DNA of 21,216 nt, from positions 1-21,216 of the forward strand of contig JADKIQ010000001.1 in assembly GCA_016721245.1 (NCBI GenBank). The letters run 5' to 3'. The translations under genes and the position numbers were made by a program. The notes beneath the pieces were generated by a model, which was given only the letters and a program-made list of their open reading frames with translations, was not told the DNA's origin and did not search any database. Origin of the DNA: Sphingobacteriales bacterium. Its GTDB lineage: Bacteria > Bacteroidota > Bacteroidia > Chitinophagales > JADIYW01. Positions 1 to 9,719 of the stretch are shown here, piece after piece (the stretch's first letter is position 1; every line of letters starts with the position of its first letter).

Positions 1-166
1 TATACCGGAGGTAAATCGGTGTAAATTCACCTGTCCATGTTCTGAATTCACCGTTAATTAAATATTGCGCCTGCTTAATTGGTAAGTCTAACTTCGCATT
101 TTCCGGAATTGCATCCGCGGTTGGAAATATGTTTGCAAAAATTGATGCTGTTTGTTCTGTTGTCAT
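1..166 (-). CDS. gapN: NADP-dependent glyceraldehyde-3-phosphate dehydrogenase, N-terminal part (cut by window edge)
   Basis: The first ~55 codons of a minus-strand gene starting at the ATG at 164-166 are present; the rest lies outside the window. The readable segment contains IFPTADAIPE followed by YLINGEFRTWTG. This is the typical start of Bacteroidota GapN-type aldehyde dehydrogenases, which oxidise glyceraldehyde-3-phosphate to 3-phosphoglycerate with NADP in the cytoplasm. The catalytic Cys and Glu lie outside the window and cannot be checked. The last few codons (TPIYLRY) look shifted relative to the expected TPVYSP, so one more indel near the edge is likely. The ATG follows the upstream amylase stop codon after a single base, so the two genes may be co-transcribed. 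Another aldehyde dehydrogenase family member is the main alternative. Confidence 0.6.
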   Translation of the reverse strand, partial: MTTEQTASIFANIFPTADAIPENAKLDLPIKQAQYLINGEFRTWTGEFTPIYLRY

Positions 167-167
167 T

Positions 168-2418
168 TTATTGTTTAATAAATTTTGCTATTCGGATAGT
201 GTCATCCTGAATAATTTGAATTAAATATGTTCCTGAAATTAAATTTTTGTTGAGATAGTATTTTGTGTAGATAAATTATTTTGTTGCAAAACAACATTAC
301 CTGTTATATCGTAAATGGAGATTAATAAATTATTATTATTCACAAGCGGAAAGTCGAAAGTAACTAAAATCGGTTGCCGTTGAGGAAATAACTGAAATGA
401 TAATTCGCCCGGAATTGAAGTAACAGAAACAGGGTGCTGATATCAATTAATTCATCCTGCAAATCGCCTTCAACAAAAACGGCGAAACTGCGCGGTGGAA
501 TTTCCAGATAAATCTGGTTGTCGTCCTGAACAGTTATAAATGGATAAATGGTTTGTGCAAAAATATCGGTAAGTGTATCTCCTGCAGCGATATTTGCAGT
601 ATTTATTGTTTGATCAACTTTTAATGTGTTACCTGAAAAATTTATTGCAACAACAACTTCTCTTCCACTTTCAGCATAACTGGTTTGATATATTAAAAAG
701 TATTTGCACCGCCTGAAATATAATTTGCAAAATATGGTGAACTATATCGACTAAGATAATCAACCTGTGTAGCACCATAAATATAACGACGATGTGCTTC
801 CATTAACCCGTTAATTTGACAACGTAAATTAAGCGGACTATAATAATCTGAAAAATATACACAAGGAATACCAATTTTATTATTTGTTAAGATATAAGCA
901 TAAGCTAAAATCGGGTCATTATCTACCGGCTGACCTGGGTCGCGAAAATCATGATTATTTATAAATGTAACGACATTAAATCCGCTTCCACCTGCGCCAT
1001 CTACGATGCCTGAATTAAATACATTGCGCACATCGTATCCAAATGCATCACAAGCTTGCTCTAAATTATTTCTCAAAGCAAAATCAAACACACGAACGTT
1101 AATTGCGGCTTTGGTATCATCATCCATGTTGAACATAACATCATCTAACCAGCCTTTTTAATACGGAAGGTGTAAAATCATAATTTTCACCCACAATCAT
1201 CCCAGGTTCATGCCACTATCATGCAATTCATCCATTAAATCACCAATAAACCATCCCGGAAAATGTTTAACCGCATCGAAACGAAAACCTCTTATATCTT
1301 CATCACTCCATAAATATTTTGTATAGTCATCCAAACTGTTTTAGTGGAAGGAACATATTGGTCGATATCATAATAAAAATAAAATGCATCCTGATCGCCT
1401 GCCAATTGTGTTGGATTGCCATTCGGTTTAAAAATTGAGATAACTCATGGAGCCTTGTCCGCTTGGCAAATTTGTAAAATCGGTAGCAGTCTGAAATTTC
1501 ATCTGAGATTGAACATCTGCCCCCAAAGCGCCGTTCCACAAGCCATATACATAGTGGTCAGTCATATCGCCGAGGCCACCACCACCGGTGTTCACCATTT
1601 TAAACCAGATGGTATCGCCGGCTGCATTAAAATCGGCAGCCGAAATTGTCAGTGCGAATTCATCAGTTTTACAACCTGTATTATCAATTGTGGCATTTTT
1701 GCGTTTTCCTAACAGAATAACGTTGTTCGATTCGCCACAATCTCCACCACCATTGGGTTCTGCCTCTGTTGTGGGAGCGGTAACGTAATCGGCAGCAACG
1801 GTATTGGTCCAAAAAACCACCTGATAAGGCTTGTCAAAATAGTTGGGATGTTCGCTTGCAGACCGTATTTTAAAATAATAGGTTCCGGCTCCGTTTCCGG
1901 TTGCACCGCCAATTGGTAGATAACACTGATAGCGGTCGCTTGGAAACGGTTGGTCGCCGGCAACTTTGGTGTAGTTCATGTTTTCAATCCAACCTTCAAC
2001 AGCGCCGTTATCTTCCCAGGCACCTCCGTCGCGGTGATTAAAAAATCATATCTGCTACCATGTTGATTCCCAACGAGTTATAAACGGTTTTGATGTTTTC
2101 AAAACCTTCTCTGTCGCCCCATCTTGCCGGTCCGAAATCACCGATATCATAATAATCACGCACATTATAACCCATGCTGGTTGAGCCAGAAATTGACTTT
2201 GCCAGCGGTGGTAACCACACATAAGTGAAACCAGCGTTTTTCAAATTTTCGCCTTCAGCAGCTAAATAATCGATTTGATTGCCAATTCCGGCATAAAAAA
2301 ACGGATAATCCCAGTTCCAGCCTTGAAGCATAAAATCGGGCGTTTGACTTTTTACAGTATTAGTTGAAAAAGCAAAAAAACCCAGGAGGGTTAGTGTAAT
2401 TAACGACAGCTTCTTCAT
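168..2418 (-). CDS. Secreted GH13 alpha-amylase A with T9SS sorting tail (interrupted by about 8 indels)
   Basis: Endo-acting alpha-glucan hydrolase, probably exported and surface-bound or released. It begins MKKLSLITLTLL (signal peptide), then DFMLQGWNWDYP, a typical GH13 N-terminus. Across frameshifts the conserved GH13 regions are readable: region I DMIFNHRDGG (~2040), region II GFRFDAVKH with the nucleophile Asp (~1275), region III MIVGENYD with the acid/base Glu (~1200), and region IV FINNHD (~960). The C-terminus (ISIYDITGNVV ... SGTYLIQI ... IAKFIKQ) is a T9SS type A sorting domain. Indels occur near 2040, 1430, 1333, 1207, 1160, 695, 433 and 240, mostly at T, A, G or C runs. Restored length is about 750 residues, long for an amylase. 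Roughly 250 residues separate regions I and II, implying a large inserted module in domain B. Stop TAA is at 168-170. Confidence 0.88.
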
Positions 2419-2428
2419 ATAACCTGAC

Positions 2429-2453
2429 TATATTTGTTAAGTAGACAAAAATA
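2429..2453. promoter_or_regulatory. Divergent promoter region between amylase A and esterase 1
   Basis: A plus-strand TATATTTG at 2429-2436 and a minus-strand TATTTTTG (complement of 2446-2453) both match the Bacteroidota -7 box TAnnTTTG. They sit in the 60-bp gap between divergent genes. Convincing -33 TTTG boxes are not visible on either side. If both are used, the two start sites would lie only a few bases apart and the promoters would overlap. Confidence 0.4.
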
Positions 2454-2481
2454 CGTGAATATGGTATACGCTAAAGGAAAT

Positions 2482-3876
2482 ATGGTAAGGAAAACAAGGA
2501 TGATGCGTGTTTTTTGGATGTTTTTGATGATATTTTTTCAATTGAACAACAAACTTATTGCACAAACTACAATAAGGGTAGTTTCTGTGCCACAATATTT
2601 TATGCCGGTATTGGATTCTGTATTTATTGCAGGCACTTTTAATGCGTGGAATCCTGGTGAAGCGGCATTCCAATTACAAAAAGATTTTGATGGCAGTTAT
2701 TTTATTGCGTTAGATGGTACTGACGGAGAAGGTTTTGAATTTAAATTTACCAGAGGCGATTGGGCAAGAGGCGAAACAATGGCAGATGGCAGTTTTTTAC
2801 CAAACAGAACCGGTGTTTTTGCTGGTGGTAGTGAATTAACTTTTACCGTTGCCAATTGGGAAGATCAAACCGGAACACATACCATAAATGGTAATGTAAT
2901 TCAACTCGATTATAATTTTGAAATACCGGAATTAAATCGAAGTAGAAGAATATGGATTTATTTACCGCCCGATTATTTTACATCAACAAATTATTATCCT
3001 GTTGTTTATATGCAAGATGGTCAGAATGTGTTTGATTATGCTAGCAGTTTTGCAGGAGAGTGGATGTAGATGGCAGTATGCAAAATATTATTTCGAACGG
3101 ACATACATCAGCAATAGTTGTTGCTATTGCAAATGGTGAAATAGATAGAATTGATGAATACAGTGCGTGGAATAATCCAACTTATGGAGGAGGCGATGGT
3201 GACAAGTATGCACAATTTCTTGTAAATACATTAAAGCCGTATATCGATGCAAATTACCGAACACTAAGCGATAGAATGTTTACTGCAATTGGTGGTAGTA
3301 GTTTGGGCGGATTAATTGCCTATTACACCGCATTGGAATTTGATACCGTATTTTCAAAAGCATTAATTTTTTTCGCCTAGTTTTTGGTTTGATGATTCAG
3401 TAAATATTTTCACTGAAAATTATGAAAAACACTCCCATTAAAATTATATTTTACTGCTGGTGCAACAGAAGATGTAGATATGGTTCCGGATATAAATACT
3501 GTTACCGCAACATTACTTGATGCCGGATTTACATCTGATGAAATACTCACCGTAATAAGAGCTGATGGCGCACACAGTGAATGGTTTTGGAAGCGTGAAT
3601 ATGACGATGGTTTTTTATGGTTGTTTGAAGATGTAGTTCCGTTAACAGTATCAGCAACAACCAATACTTTGCAATATTTATATAATATGCAGAATCAAAT
3701 AATTTATTTACAAAACATAATAAATGCTGAATATCAAATTACTGATTTGCAGGGAAACGGTTTTGGAGGGTAACACTTCACAAACAATTGATTGTTCAGG
3801 GCTTGATCGAGGTGTCTATATTTGTGCTGTGCATACTAACAATATATTTACTGCGTTTAAGTTTGTTGTAATATGA
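2482..3876 (+). CDS. Secreted esterase 1: starch-binding-like module + alpha/beta-hydrolase (CE1/Fes-like) + T9SS tail
   Basis: Predicted extracellular carboxylesterase acting on a carbohydrate-linked or small ester. Order: signal peptide (MMRVFWMFLMIFF...LIAQ); a starch-binding-like beta-sandwich with GTFNAWNPG and FEFKFTRGDW; a linker; a PF00756-type esterase domain starting near RRIWIYLPPDY, with VVYMQDGQNVFD, nucleophile motif GGSSLGG (~3290) and catalytic-His motif GAHSEWFW (~3570); then a T9SS-like tail (ITDLQGNV ... LDRGVYICAV). Four one-base indels (about 3062, 3372, 3425, 3765) break the frame; removing them gives ~464 residues. The ATG at 2482 or 2500 is preferred over 2434 because the -7 box at 2429 would put the transcript start after 2434, and AAGG-like ribosome-binding sequences precede both. 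The stop overlaps the next start (ATGA, 3873-3876). The substrate is not determinable from sequence. Confidence 0.82.
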
Positions 3877-5027
3877 AATGTATTTTAAAAATCTTATTGC
3901 TGTTTGCTTTTTGTTTTTTGTTAGTCGACAAAACAAGATCTCAAATTACTATTGTAGCTGCAAATGCATCTACATTTCCCGATTCGATAACAGATAAAAT
4001 GTTTGTCGCAGGAAATTTTAACAACTGGAATCCTGGTAATGCAGACTATCGTTTAAAGTGGAAAGAAAATAAATTAACCGTTACCATTCCAATTGATGCA
4101 AATACAAGCTCTGTTGAATTTAAATTTACCTGTGGCACCTGGGAAAAAGAGGAAGTAAATGCAGATGGTTCGAAAAAAGAAAACAGGACCTATTTTTATA
4201 AACCGGGTATGGTATTAAATGAAACGGTAGCGGGATTTGCGCATGTAATTCCGCCCAAAATTATTCCGCCAAATAAAACTGTTATCAAATTTAATGTGTA
4301 TTCACCCGAGCTAAAACGCGATAAACAAATTCGAATTTTATTACCATGTGATTATGATAATACCAATAACAGTTATCCGGTATTGTATATGCTTGACGGG
4401 CAAAATTTATTTGATGCCAGTGAATCAAATAATGGCGAATGGGGTGTAGATGAAACGATGGATTCATTGTGTAATCTGGGTTTAAAAAATGCCATTATAG
4501 TTGGTATTGATAATGCGGGTGATTTGCGTTTAGAAGAATATTCTCCATTTCCAATTAAAGACTATATCAATAATGGCAAAGGGGATGATTTTGCTGCATT
4601 TGTTGTAAATACACTGAAGCCGGAAATAGACAAAAAATATCGAACACTCCCTGGCAGGGAATTTACCGGTATTGCGGGCAGCAGCATGGGCTCCGTTGAA
4701 GGGTTATATATGATTTTAAAATACGATTCAGTTTTTTCAATGGCAGGATTATTTTCACCTGCATTCTGGACAAATAAAGAGAATTATTTATATGCAGAAA
4801 AATCTGTTGTTGACTATCCGATTAAATTATATTTTTTAGCCGGCGCAATGGAAGGTGGCGATTTCGGAATGGTAACTGATGTTCAAAAAATGATGCAACT
4901 ATTATTAAATCAAAAAAATCCAAACATAAAAATGCGCTCAACCATCCAAAGCAACGGCACCCACTCCGAATCCTTTTGGCGCAACGAATTTTTTGATATG
5001 TTTAACTGGTTGTATTTGGAGGAGTAG
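3873..5027 (+). CDS. Periplasmic esterase 2: starch-binding-like module + alpha/beta-hydrolase
   Basis: Intact 384-residue paralogue of the upstream esterase, coupled to it by a 4-base ATGA overlap. It has a signal peptide (MKCILKILLLFAFCFLL...RSQ), a starch-binding-like domain (~25-125; VAGNFNNWNPG, VEFKFTCGTW), then an esterase (PF00756) domain (~140-384). The nucleophile is Ser271 in AGSSMGS, the catalytic His is H364 in GTHSESFW, and a candidate acid is D330 (or E327) in AMEGGDFG. The elbow ends in Ser rather than the paralogue's Gly (GSSMGS against GSSLGG). Unlike esterase 1 it ends right after the esterase domain (FNWLYLEE) with no T9SS tail, so it should stay in the periplasm. There is no lipobox. 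Fes-like and feruloyl/acetyl-xylan CE1 enzymes share the fold. The amylase neighbours suggest esters on alpha-glucans or their oligomers, but that is inference. Confidence 0.85.
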   Translation: MKCILKILLLFAFCFLLVDKTRSQITIVAANASTFPDSITDKMFVAGNFNNWNPGNADYRLKWKENKLTVTIPIDANTSSVEFKFTCGTWEKEEVNADGSKKENRTYFYKPGMVLNETVAGFAHVIPPKIIPPNKTVIKFNVYSPELKRDKQIRILLPCDYDNTNNSYPVLYMLDGQNLFDASESNNGEWGVDETMDSLCNLGLKNAIIVGIDNAGDLRLEEYSPFPIKDYINNGKGDDFAAFVVNTLKPEIDKKYRTLPGREFTGIAGSSMGSVEGLYMILKYDSVFSMAGLFSPAFWTNKENYLYAEKSVVDYPIKLYFLAGAMEGGDFGMVTDVQKMMQLLLNQKNPNIKMRSTIQSNGTHSESFWRNEFFDMFNWLYLEE

Positions 5028-5104
5028 AATTCATTAATAAAGTTGTATCATCCCATTTTTCTTTAATATCAAATTCGGATTATAAATATCATTTATTTAA
5101 TTTA

Positions 5105-5235
5105 CCACGAAGGCACAAAGGCCTCAAAGTTGCACAAAGATTGTATTGTGTAATTTTATATTTTAATAAATTTGAACTCATACAAAAACACCTTTAAAAT
5201 TCTTCGTGAATCTTTGAGGCCTTTGCGTCTTAGCG
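5105..5235. repeat. Intergenic inverted repeat built of CACRAAGR-like units
   Basis: The gene-free stretch 5028-5443 contains one clear structure. The left arm at 5105-5142 and right arm at about 5199-5235 are imperfect reverse complements over ~38 bases, sharing the perfect core CAAAGGCCTCAAAG (5116-5129) and its complement CTTTGAGGCCTTTG (5212-5225). Each arm is a short run of near-tandem octamers (CACGAAGG, CACAAAGG, CACAAAGA). From memory, sequences of this type are scattered between genes in many Bacteroidota; I could not check copy number. Nothing else is seen in the stretch. Confidence 0.65.
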
Positions 5236-5443
5236 TTTCAGCTCATAAATTAAATAATTATTCCTGCTGTGTTGAAAAAGAAATATTTCAACATTTAATC
5301 ATCACCCAACTTATTTATTTTTCAATGGATAAGCGGCTTTTACATAATTAAATTGAATAGCTAAGCGGTTAACACCTCAAATACTACAAAGACCAATTAC
5401 AATTTTCGGTTATTATAAAGATTTTTTATTGTAAACTCTAATA

Positions 5444-5472
5444 TTGAGTTTAATATTTTCTTTATACTTTTG
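5444..5472 (+). promoter_or_regulatory. Bacteroidota-type promoter of the GxxExxY-amylase operon
   Basis: TTG at 5444-5446 and TACTTTTG at 5465-5472 match the -33 TTG and -7 TAnnTTTG boxes with an 18-base spacer. Transcription would start near 5479. This makes ATG 5527 the probable start of the first gene and rules out an upstream in-frame codon at 5470. Confidence 0.6.
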
Positions 5473-5526
5473 CTCCATCCGGCATCTGTGCAATTAAATA
5501 TTTTTTTAACGTTTAAATTTAATTGT

Positions 5527-5931
5527 ATGGAAAAATTTAAATTATCACCACGGGAAGAATATCTCGGGAAGAGAATTGTTAATGCAGCTTACACAGTCCA
5601 CAAAGAATTAGGACCAGGTTTGTTGGAAAAAGTGTATGAAAGTTGCATGTATCATTTGCTAAGAGAAGAAAACATCATTGTTGTTCGTCAATCTATTGTC
5701 CCGGTTCATTTCAGGGGCCTTGTATTTGATGATGGTATAAGGCTGGACCTATGTGTTGAAGACATGGTATTAGTGGAATTAAAGGCTGTTGAAGCAATAA
5801 TACCTATTCACCAGGCACAAATACTTACTCAACTCAAATTAACAGGTAAAAATTTAGGATACCTTATTAACTTTAATGTTCCATTGATAAAAGATGGAAT
5901 ACACAGGTATATATATAATCATAAACAATGA
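5527..5931 (+). CDS. GxxExxY family protein (PD-(D/E)XK nuclease-like)
   Basis: 134-residue protein starting MEKFKLSPREEYL. It carries the family signature at G31-LL-E34-KV-Y37 (within GPGLLEKVYE), and downstream D74 and E84-L-K86 (RLDLCVEDMVLVELKA), the D...ExK arrangement of PD-(D/E)XK nuclease-like folds. It ends LIKDGIHRYIYN, as in other members. The family is widespread in Bacteroidota; its biochemical role is not established. It has no signal peptide and should be cytoplasmic. The gene is undamaged. Its TGA overlaps the ATG of amylase B (5928-5931), so it is the promoter-proximal gene of the amylase operon and translationally coupled to it. Such genes often appear in unrelated neighbourhoods, so the coupling may reflect insertion rather than shared function. 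Confidence 0.88.
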   Translation: MEKFKLSPREEYLGKRIVNAAYTVHKELGPGLLEKVYESCMYHLLREENIIVVRQSIVPVHFRGLVFDDGIRLDLCVEDMVLVELKAVEAIIPIHQAQILTQLKLTGKNLGYLINFNVPLIKDGIHRYIYNHKQ

Positions 5932-8356
5932 CTAATAATAAGATATTCAATAATCACACTTCCGGAATTGTTTTAGGTAAGTTGAAAAGACGAACTAACA
6001 TTTTCCTTTTACTATTTTGTTTTATAACTTTTAACATTCGTTCTGTCAATGCTCAAAATGAAATTTTTGGATTGGCAGAACCGGTACAACTCGAATTAGA
6101 TACCACCACAATTCAATTACAGGATTATTTTGTTCAGGTAAATGCAATTAAAACAATTGTAGCTGACCCGGCATTTAAATTTAATTTGAGTGCAGATAAA
6201 AAAACTTTGCAACTCATTCCAGTGAATAAAATTCCGGTATTAAGTCTGCTCACCATCGAAACCGATTCCGGAAGATATGATATACTATTACGCAAATCAA
6301 AAAAAGAAAAAGTAACCTTCGCATTTGACCCCAAAGGCAAAACATATCAAAAAGTTTCCATTGTCGGCGACCTCACAGGATGGAACCCGGATGTTATTTA
6401 TATGGAGCTTAAAAAGGGTATCTGGACAACAGATCTTATTTTATCTCCGGGAAGATATCAATATCAGATAGTAGCTGATGGAGCCTGGTTTCTGGACCCG
6501 AATAATCCTCAAAAAATAGATAATGGCATTGGCGGATTTAATTCACTGTTAGTTGCCGGTGAGCCGGGAGGAAAATCTGCCCCATTATATACAAAAAGTA
6601 GTTACAACACGAAAGTAGAATTTGGTATTGGAGCAGATAATTTATTTGATGAATTATTTGTATTTTGGAATAACAAAATAATATTTGTCACAGCCGGATA
6701 TAATGAAGAATTAAAAAAAGAAGAATTGTATACGATTGTCCCTGATGAAGGTATTGAAATCAAACGCTCTTATATACGTGCCTATGCCGTAGTAAACGGA
6801 AAAGAAACCAACGATTTATTAATTCCATTAGAATATGGTAATGTAGTTACCGATCCGAAGTTGCTAGAAAAAGATGACTTCCAACGCACAATCATGTATT
6901 TTATGATGGTAGACCGATTTAAAAACGGTGATACCAAAAACGATGCGCCTGTGCAGGATGAAAGATTGCTGCCACAGGCAAATTATTATGGAGGCGATTT
7001 AGCTGGCATACAACAGAAAATTGATGACGGCTATTTTAAAAATTTGGGCATTAATTCACTTTGGATTTCACCCGTTTTTCAAAACCCGTACGGCGCCTAT
7101 CAGGAATTTCCGGAACCGCATCGATGGTTTAGCGGATATCATGGTTATTGGCCAATTTCATTAAGTCAGGTAGACACTAGATTTGGTTCAAATCAGCAGT
7201 TTAAAGGGTTGGTAACTGACGCACATCAAAGTGATATGAGCGTGTATTTAGACTATGTTGCAAATCATATTCATGCCGAACATCCTGTCTGGAAATCGCA
7301 TCCGGAATGGTTTTCACAACTTGACTTACCCGACGGAAGAAAAAACCTGCGTTTATGGGATGAATATCGTTTAACAACATGGTTCGAACCGTATATGCCA
7401 AGTTTTGATCACAGCAAACCCGAAGTTGCGGAAGCTTGTGCAGACAGTGCAATGTTTTGGTTTAATGAATTTAATTTAGATGGTTTCCGACATGATGCAA
7501 CAAAACATATTGAAACAGAATTTTGGCGTTTGCTAACTTATAAAATAAAAACCGAAATTGAAATTCCTCAAAACAGAAATATTTATCAGATTGGAGAAAC
7601 ATTTGGTTCACGCGAATTAATTGGTTCGTATGTAGGAACAGGTTTATTAAATGCACAATTTGATTTTGCTTTATATTTTGACGCAAGAAGTGTTTTTGCA
7701 AACAATGAGGTTGGCTTTGATCGGTTAAATGCCAGTTTAAATGAAACATTTAATGCATTTGGTTATCATCACGTAATGGGTAACATAACAGGCAATCACG
7801 ACATGGCGCGATTTATTTCTTATGCCAGCGGCGATTTAAAATGGGATGAAAACGACAAAGAAGCCGGATGGAACCGCAAGATAGAAGTTACCGATACAAT
7901 AGGTTATGCCAAATTAAAATGTTACACGCGTTTAACATGACAATTCCCGGAATTCCGATAATATATTATGGTGATGAAATTGGAATGCCCGGAGCAAACG
8001 ACCCCGATAATCGCAGAATGATGGAATTTGATAACCTGAACAAGTATCAACTCGATGTAAAAAACACCGTAACTACACTTACCCATTTGCGCAGCAGCCA
8101 TATGGCATTGTTATACGGCGATTTTCAAGTATTGCAGGTGAGCCCTACGTTATACATTTACAAACGCACATATTTTGATGATGTGGTTTATGTATTATTC
8201 AACAAAAGTGCAGGCGCCGTTGTTATGCCCTTAACGAATATTGAAACCGACAAACCTTATCACACAAATTTTGGCAGCGCTACAAAAATGAATACCACAA
8301 CGTTGCAGGTTACAGTACAACCATATTCATTTGAAATAATTACTTTTGGAAATTAA
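5928..8356 (+). CDS. GH13 alpha-amylase/neopullulanase-like enzyme B with CBM48-like domain (one indel near 7917)
   Basis: Predicted periplasmic alpha-glucan or maltodextrin hydrolase, ~809 residues. Order: long n-region and signal peptide (RRTNIFLLLFCF...VNAQ); an N-terminal domain (~45-120); an E-set/CBM48-like glycogen-binding domain (~125-210; VSIVGDLTGWNPD, GRYQYQIVADG); another beta domain (~215-310); then the GH13 barrel from IMYFMMVDRFKNGD (~325). Conserved regions: D442 in DYVANH, nucleophile D523 in GFRHDATKH, acid/base E557 in QIGETFG, D625 in TGNHDM. It ends in a C-terminal beta domain (YSFEIITFGN) with no T9SS tail. A missing A in AAATTAAAATG near 7917 splits the frame; restoring it joins KLK to MLHAFNMTIPG. 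The VDRFxNGDxxND start resembles neopullulanase/cyclomaltodextrinase members. The start overlaps the preceding stop by 4 bases. Confidence 0.9.
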
Positions 8357-8370
8357 ATCAGCTCATTTTT

Positions 8371-9719
8371 ATGAAAAAAATTATCGTCCTAACATTATCA
8401 ATCATACAACTTCAGTTCATTTTTGCGCAGGCACCTGAATGGAGTAAAGACAAAACCATTTACGAAGTAAATATCCGCCAATACACGCCGGAAGGCACAT
8501 TTGATGCATTTGCAACACATTTGCCTAGACTGGAAAAAATGGGCGTTGGTATTTTATGGATGATGCCGATACAACCAATTGGCGAATTAAACCGAAAAGG
8601 TAGTTTAGGCAGTTATTATTCTATTGCTGATTACACGGCAACCAATCCTGAATTTGGTTCGCTGAAAGATTTTAAAAAATTAGTTGACGAAGCACATAAA
8701 CGCGATATGCATGTTATTCTCGACTGGGTTGCCAATCACACGAGCTGGGATCATGTGTGGATGAAAAAACATCCTGATTTTTATACGACAGATAAATCCG
8801 GTAAAGTAATTCCTCCTGTGGCCGACTGGAGTGATGTTGCAGATTTAAATTATGATAACAAAGCCATGCGCGCGGCCATGATTGAAGACATGAAATATTG
8901 GATAACCGAAGCTGATGTTGATGGTTTCAGATGTGATGTTGCAATGATGGTTCCTGATGATTTCTGGAACGAAGCATTAACCGAATTAAGGAAAATAAAA
9001 CCGGACATTTTCCTGTTAGCCGAAGCAGAAGGCCCGCAATTACATACTGATGGATTTAATATGACCTATGCCTGGAATAAGCATCATATCATGAATGAAA
9101 TTGCAAAAGGCACAATGACAGCCGATACCATGGATGTGGCAATTCAGAAAGATTTGAAAAACTATACAGCAGATAGTTACTTCATGAACTTTACCAGCAA
9201 TCATGATGAAAACAGCTGGAACGGAACTGAATTCGAAAGAATGGGAAATGGGGCTCAAACCTTTGCTGTTATGGCTGCTACAATGCCGGGCATGTTATTA
9301 ATGTATTCAGGTCAGGAAGTTGCATTGGATCGCCGATTAAAATTTTTCGATAAAGATTCAATTACCTGGGTCGACAATAAAAATTACACGCAATTTTATA
9401 CAACACTTATTCAATTAAAAGAAGATAACCCTTCTTTATGGAATGGCTCCTATGGTGGTGCATATACAAGAGTTGCTACACAACACGATAAAATTTATTG
9501 TTACACCGTACGTTGGGAGATAATAAAGTAATGGTTATACTAAATTTATCCTCCGACGCACACGATGCCGTATTTTCAACCGATGGCGGAAAATATAAAA
9601 ACTACTTCACCGGAAAAAAACAAAAAATAAAAACAGGTAAAAAAGTTACTATTCCGGCCTGGGGTATTTGGTGTTGGTGCAATAAAATTAATTTAAATAT
9701 CGTGAATGATTTATCATAA
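8371..9719 (+). CDS. GH13 alpha-amylase C, small (one indel near 9513)
   Basis: Compact alpha-amylase of ~450 residues with a signal peptide (MKKIIVLTLSIIQLQFIFAQ) and a GH13 barrel beginning at KTIYEVNIRQYTPEGTF. Conserved residues: D118 in DWVANHTSW, nucleophile D189 in GFRCDVA, acid/base E218 in LLAEAEGP, D279 in SNHDEN. The C-terminal beta domain (NKVMVILNLSS ... PAWGIWCW) lies in another frame; one missing T in CGTTGGGAG near 9513 explains it. There is no T9SS tail, so a periplasmic site is expected, where it could trim oligosaccharides released by secreted amylase A. It lies 14 bases after amylase B and its stop directly abuts the next ATG, so it is an internal operon gene. Confidence 0.9.

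Noticed and set aside
7868..8356. Apparent separate gene overlapping the end of amylase B
   Set aside because: It is the C-terminal part of amylase B in another frame, separated only by one missing A; it contains the expected continuation of the GH13 barrel.
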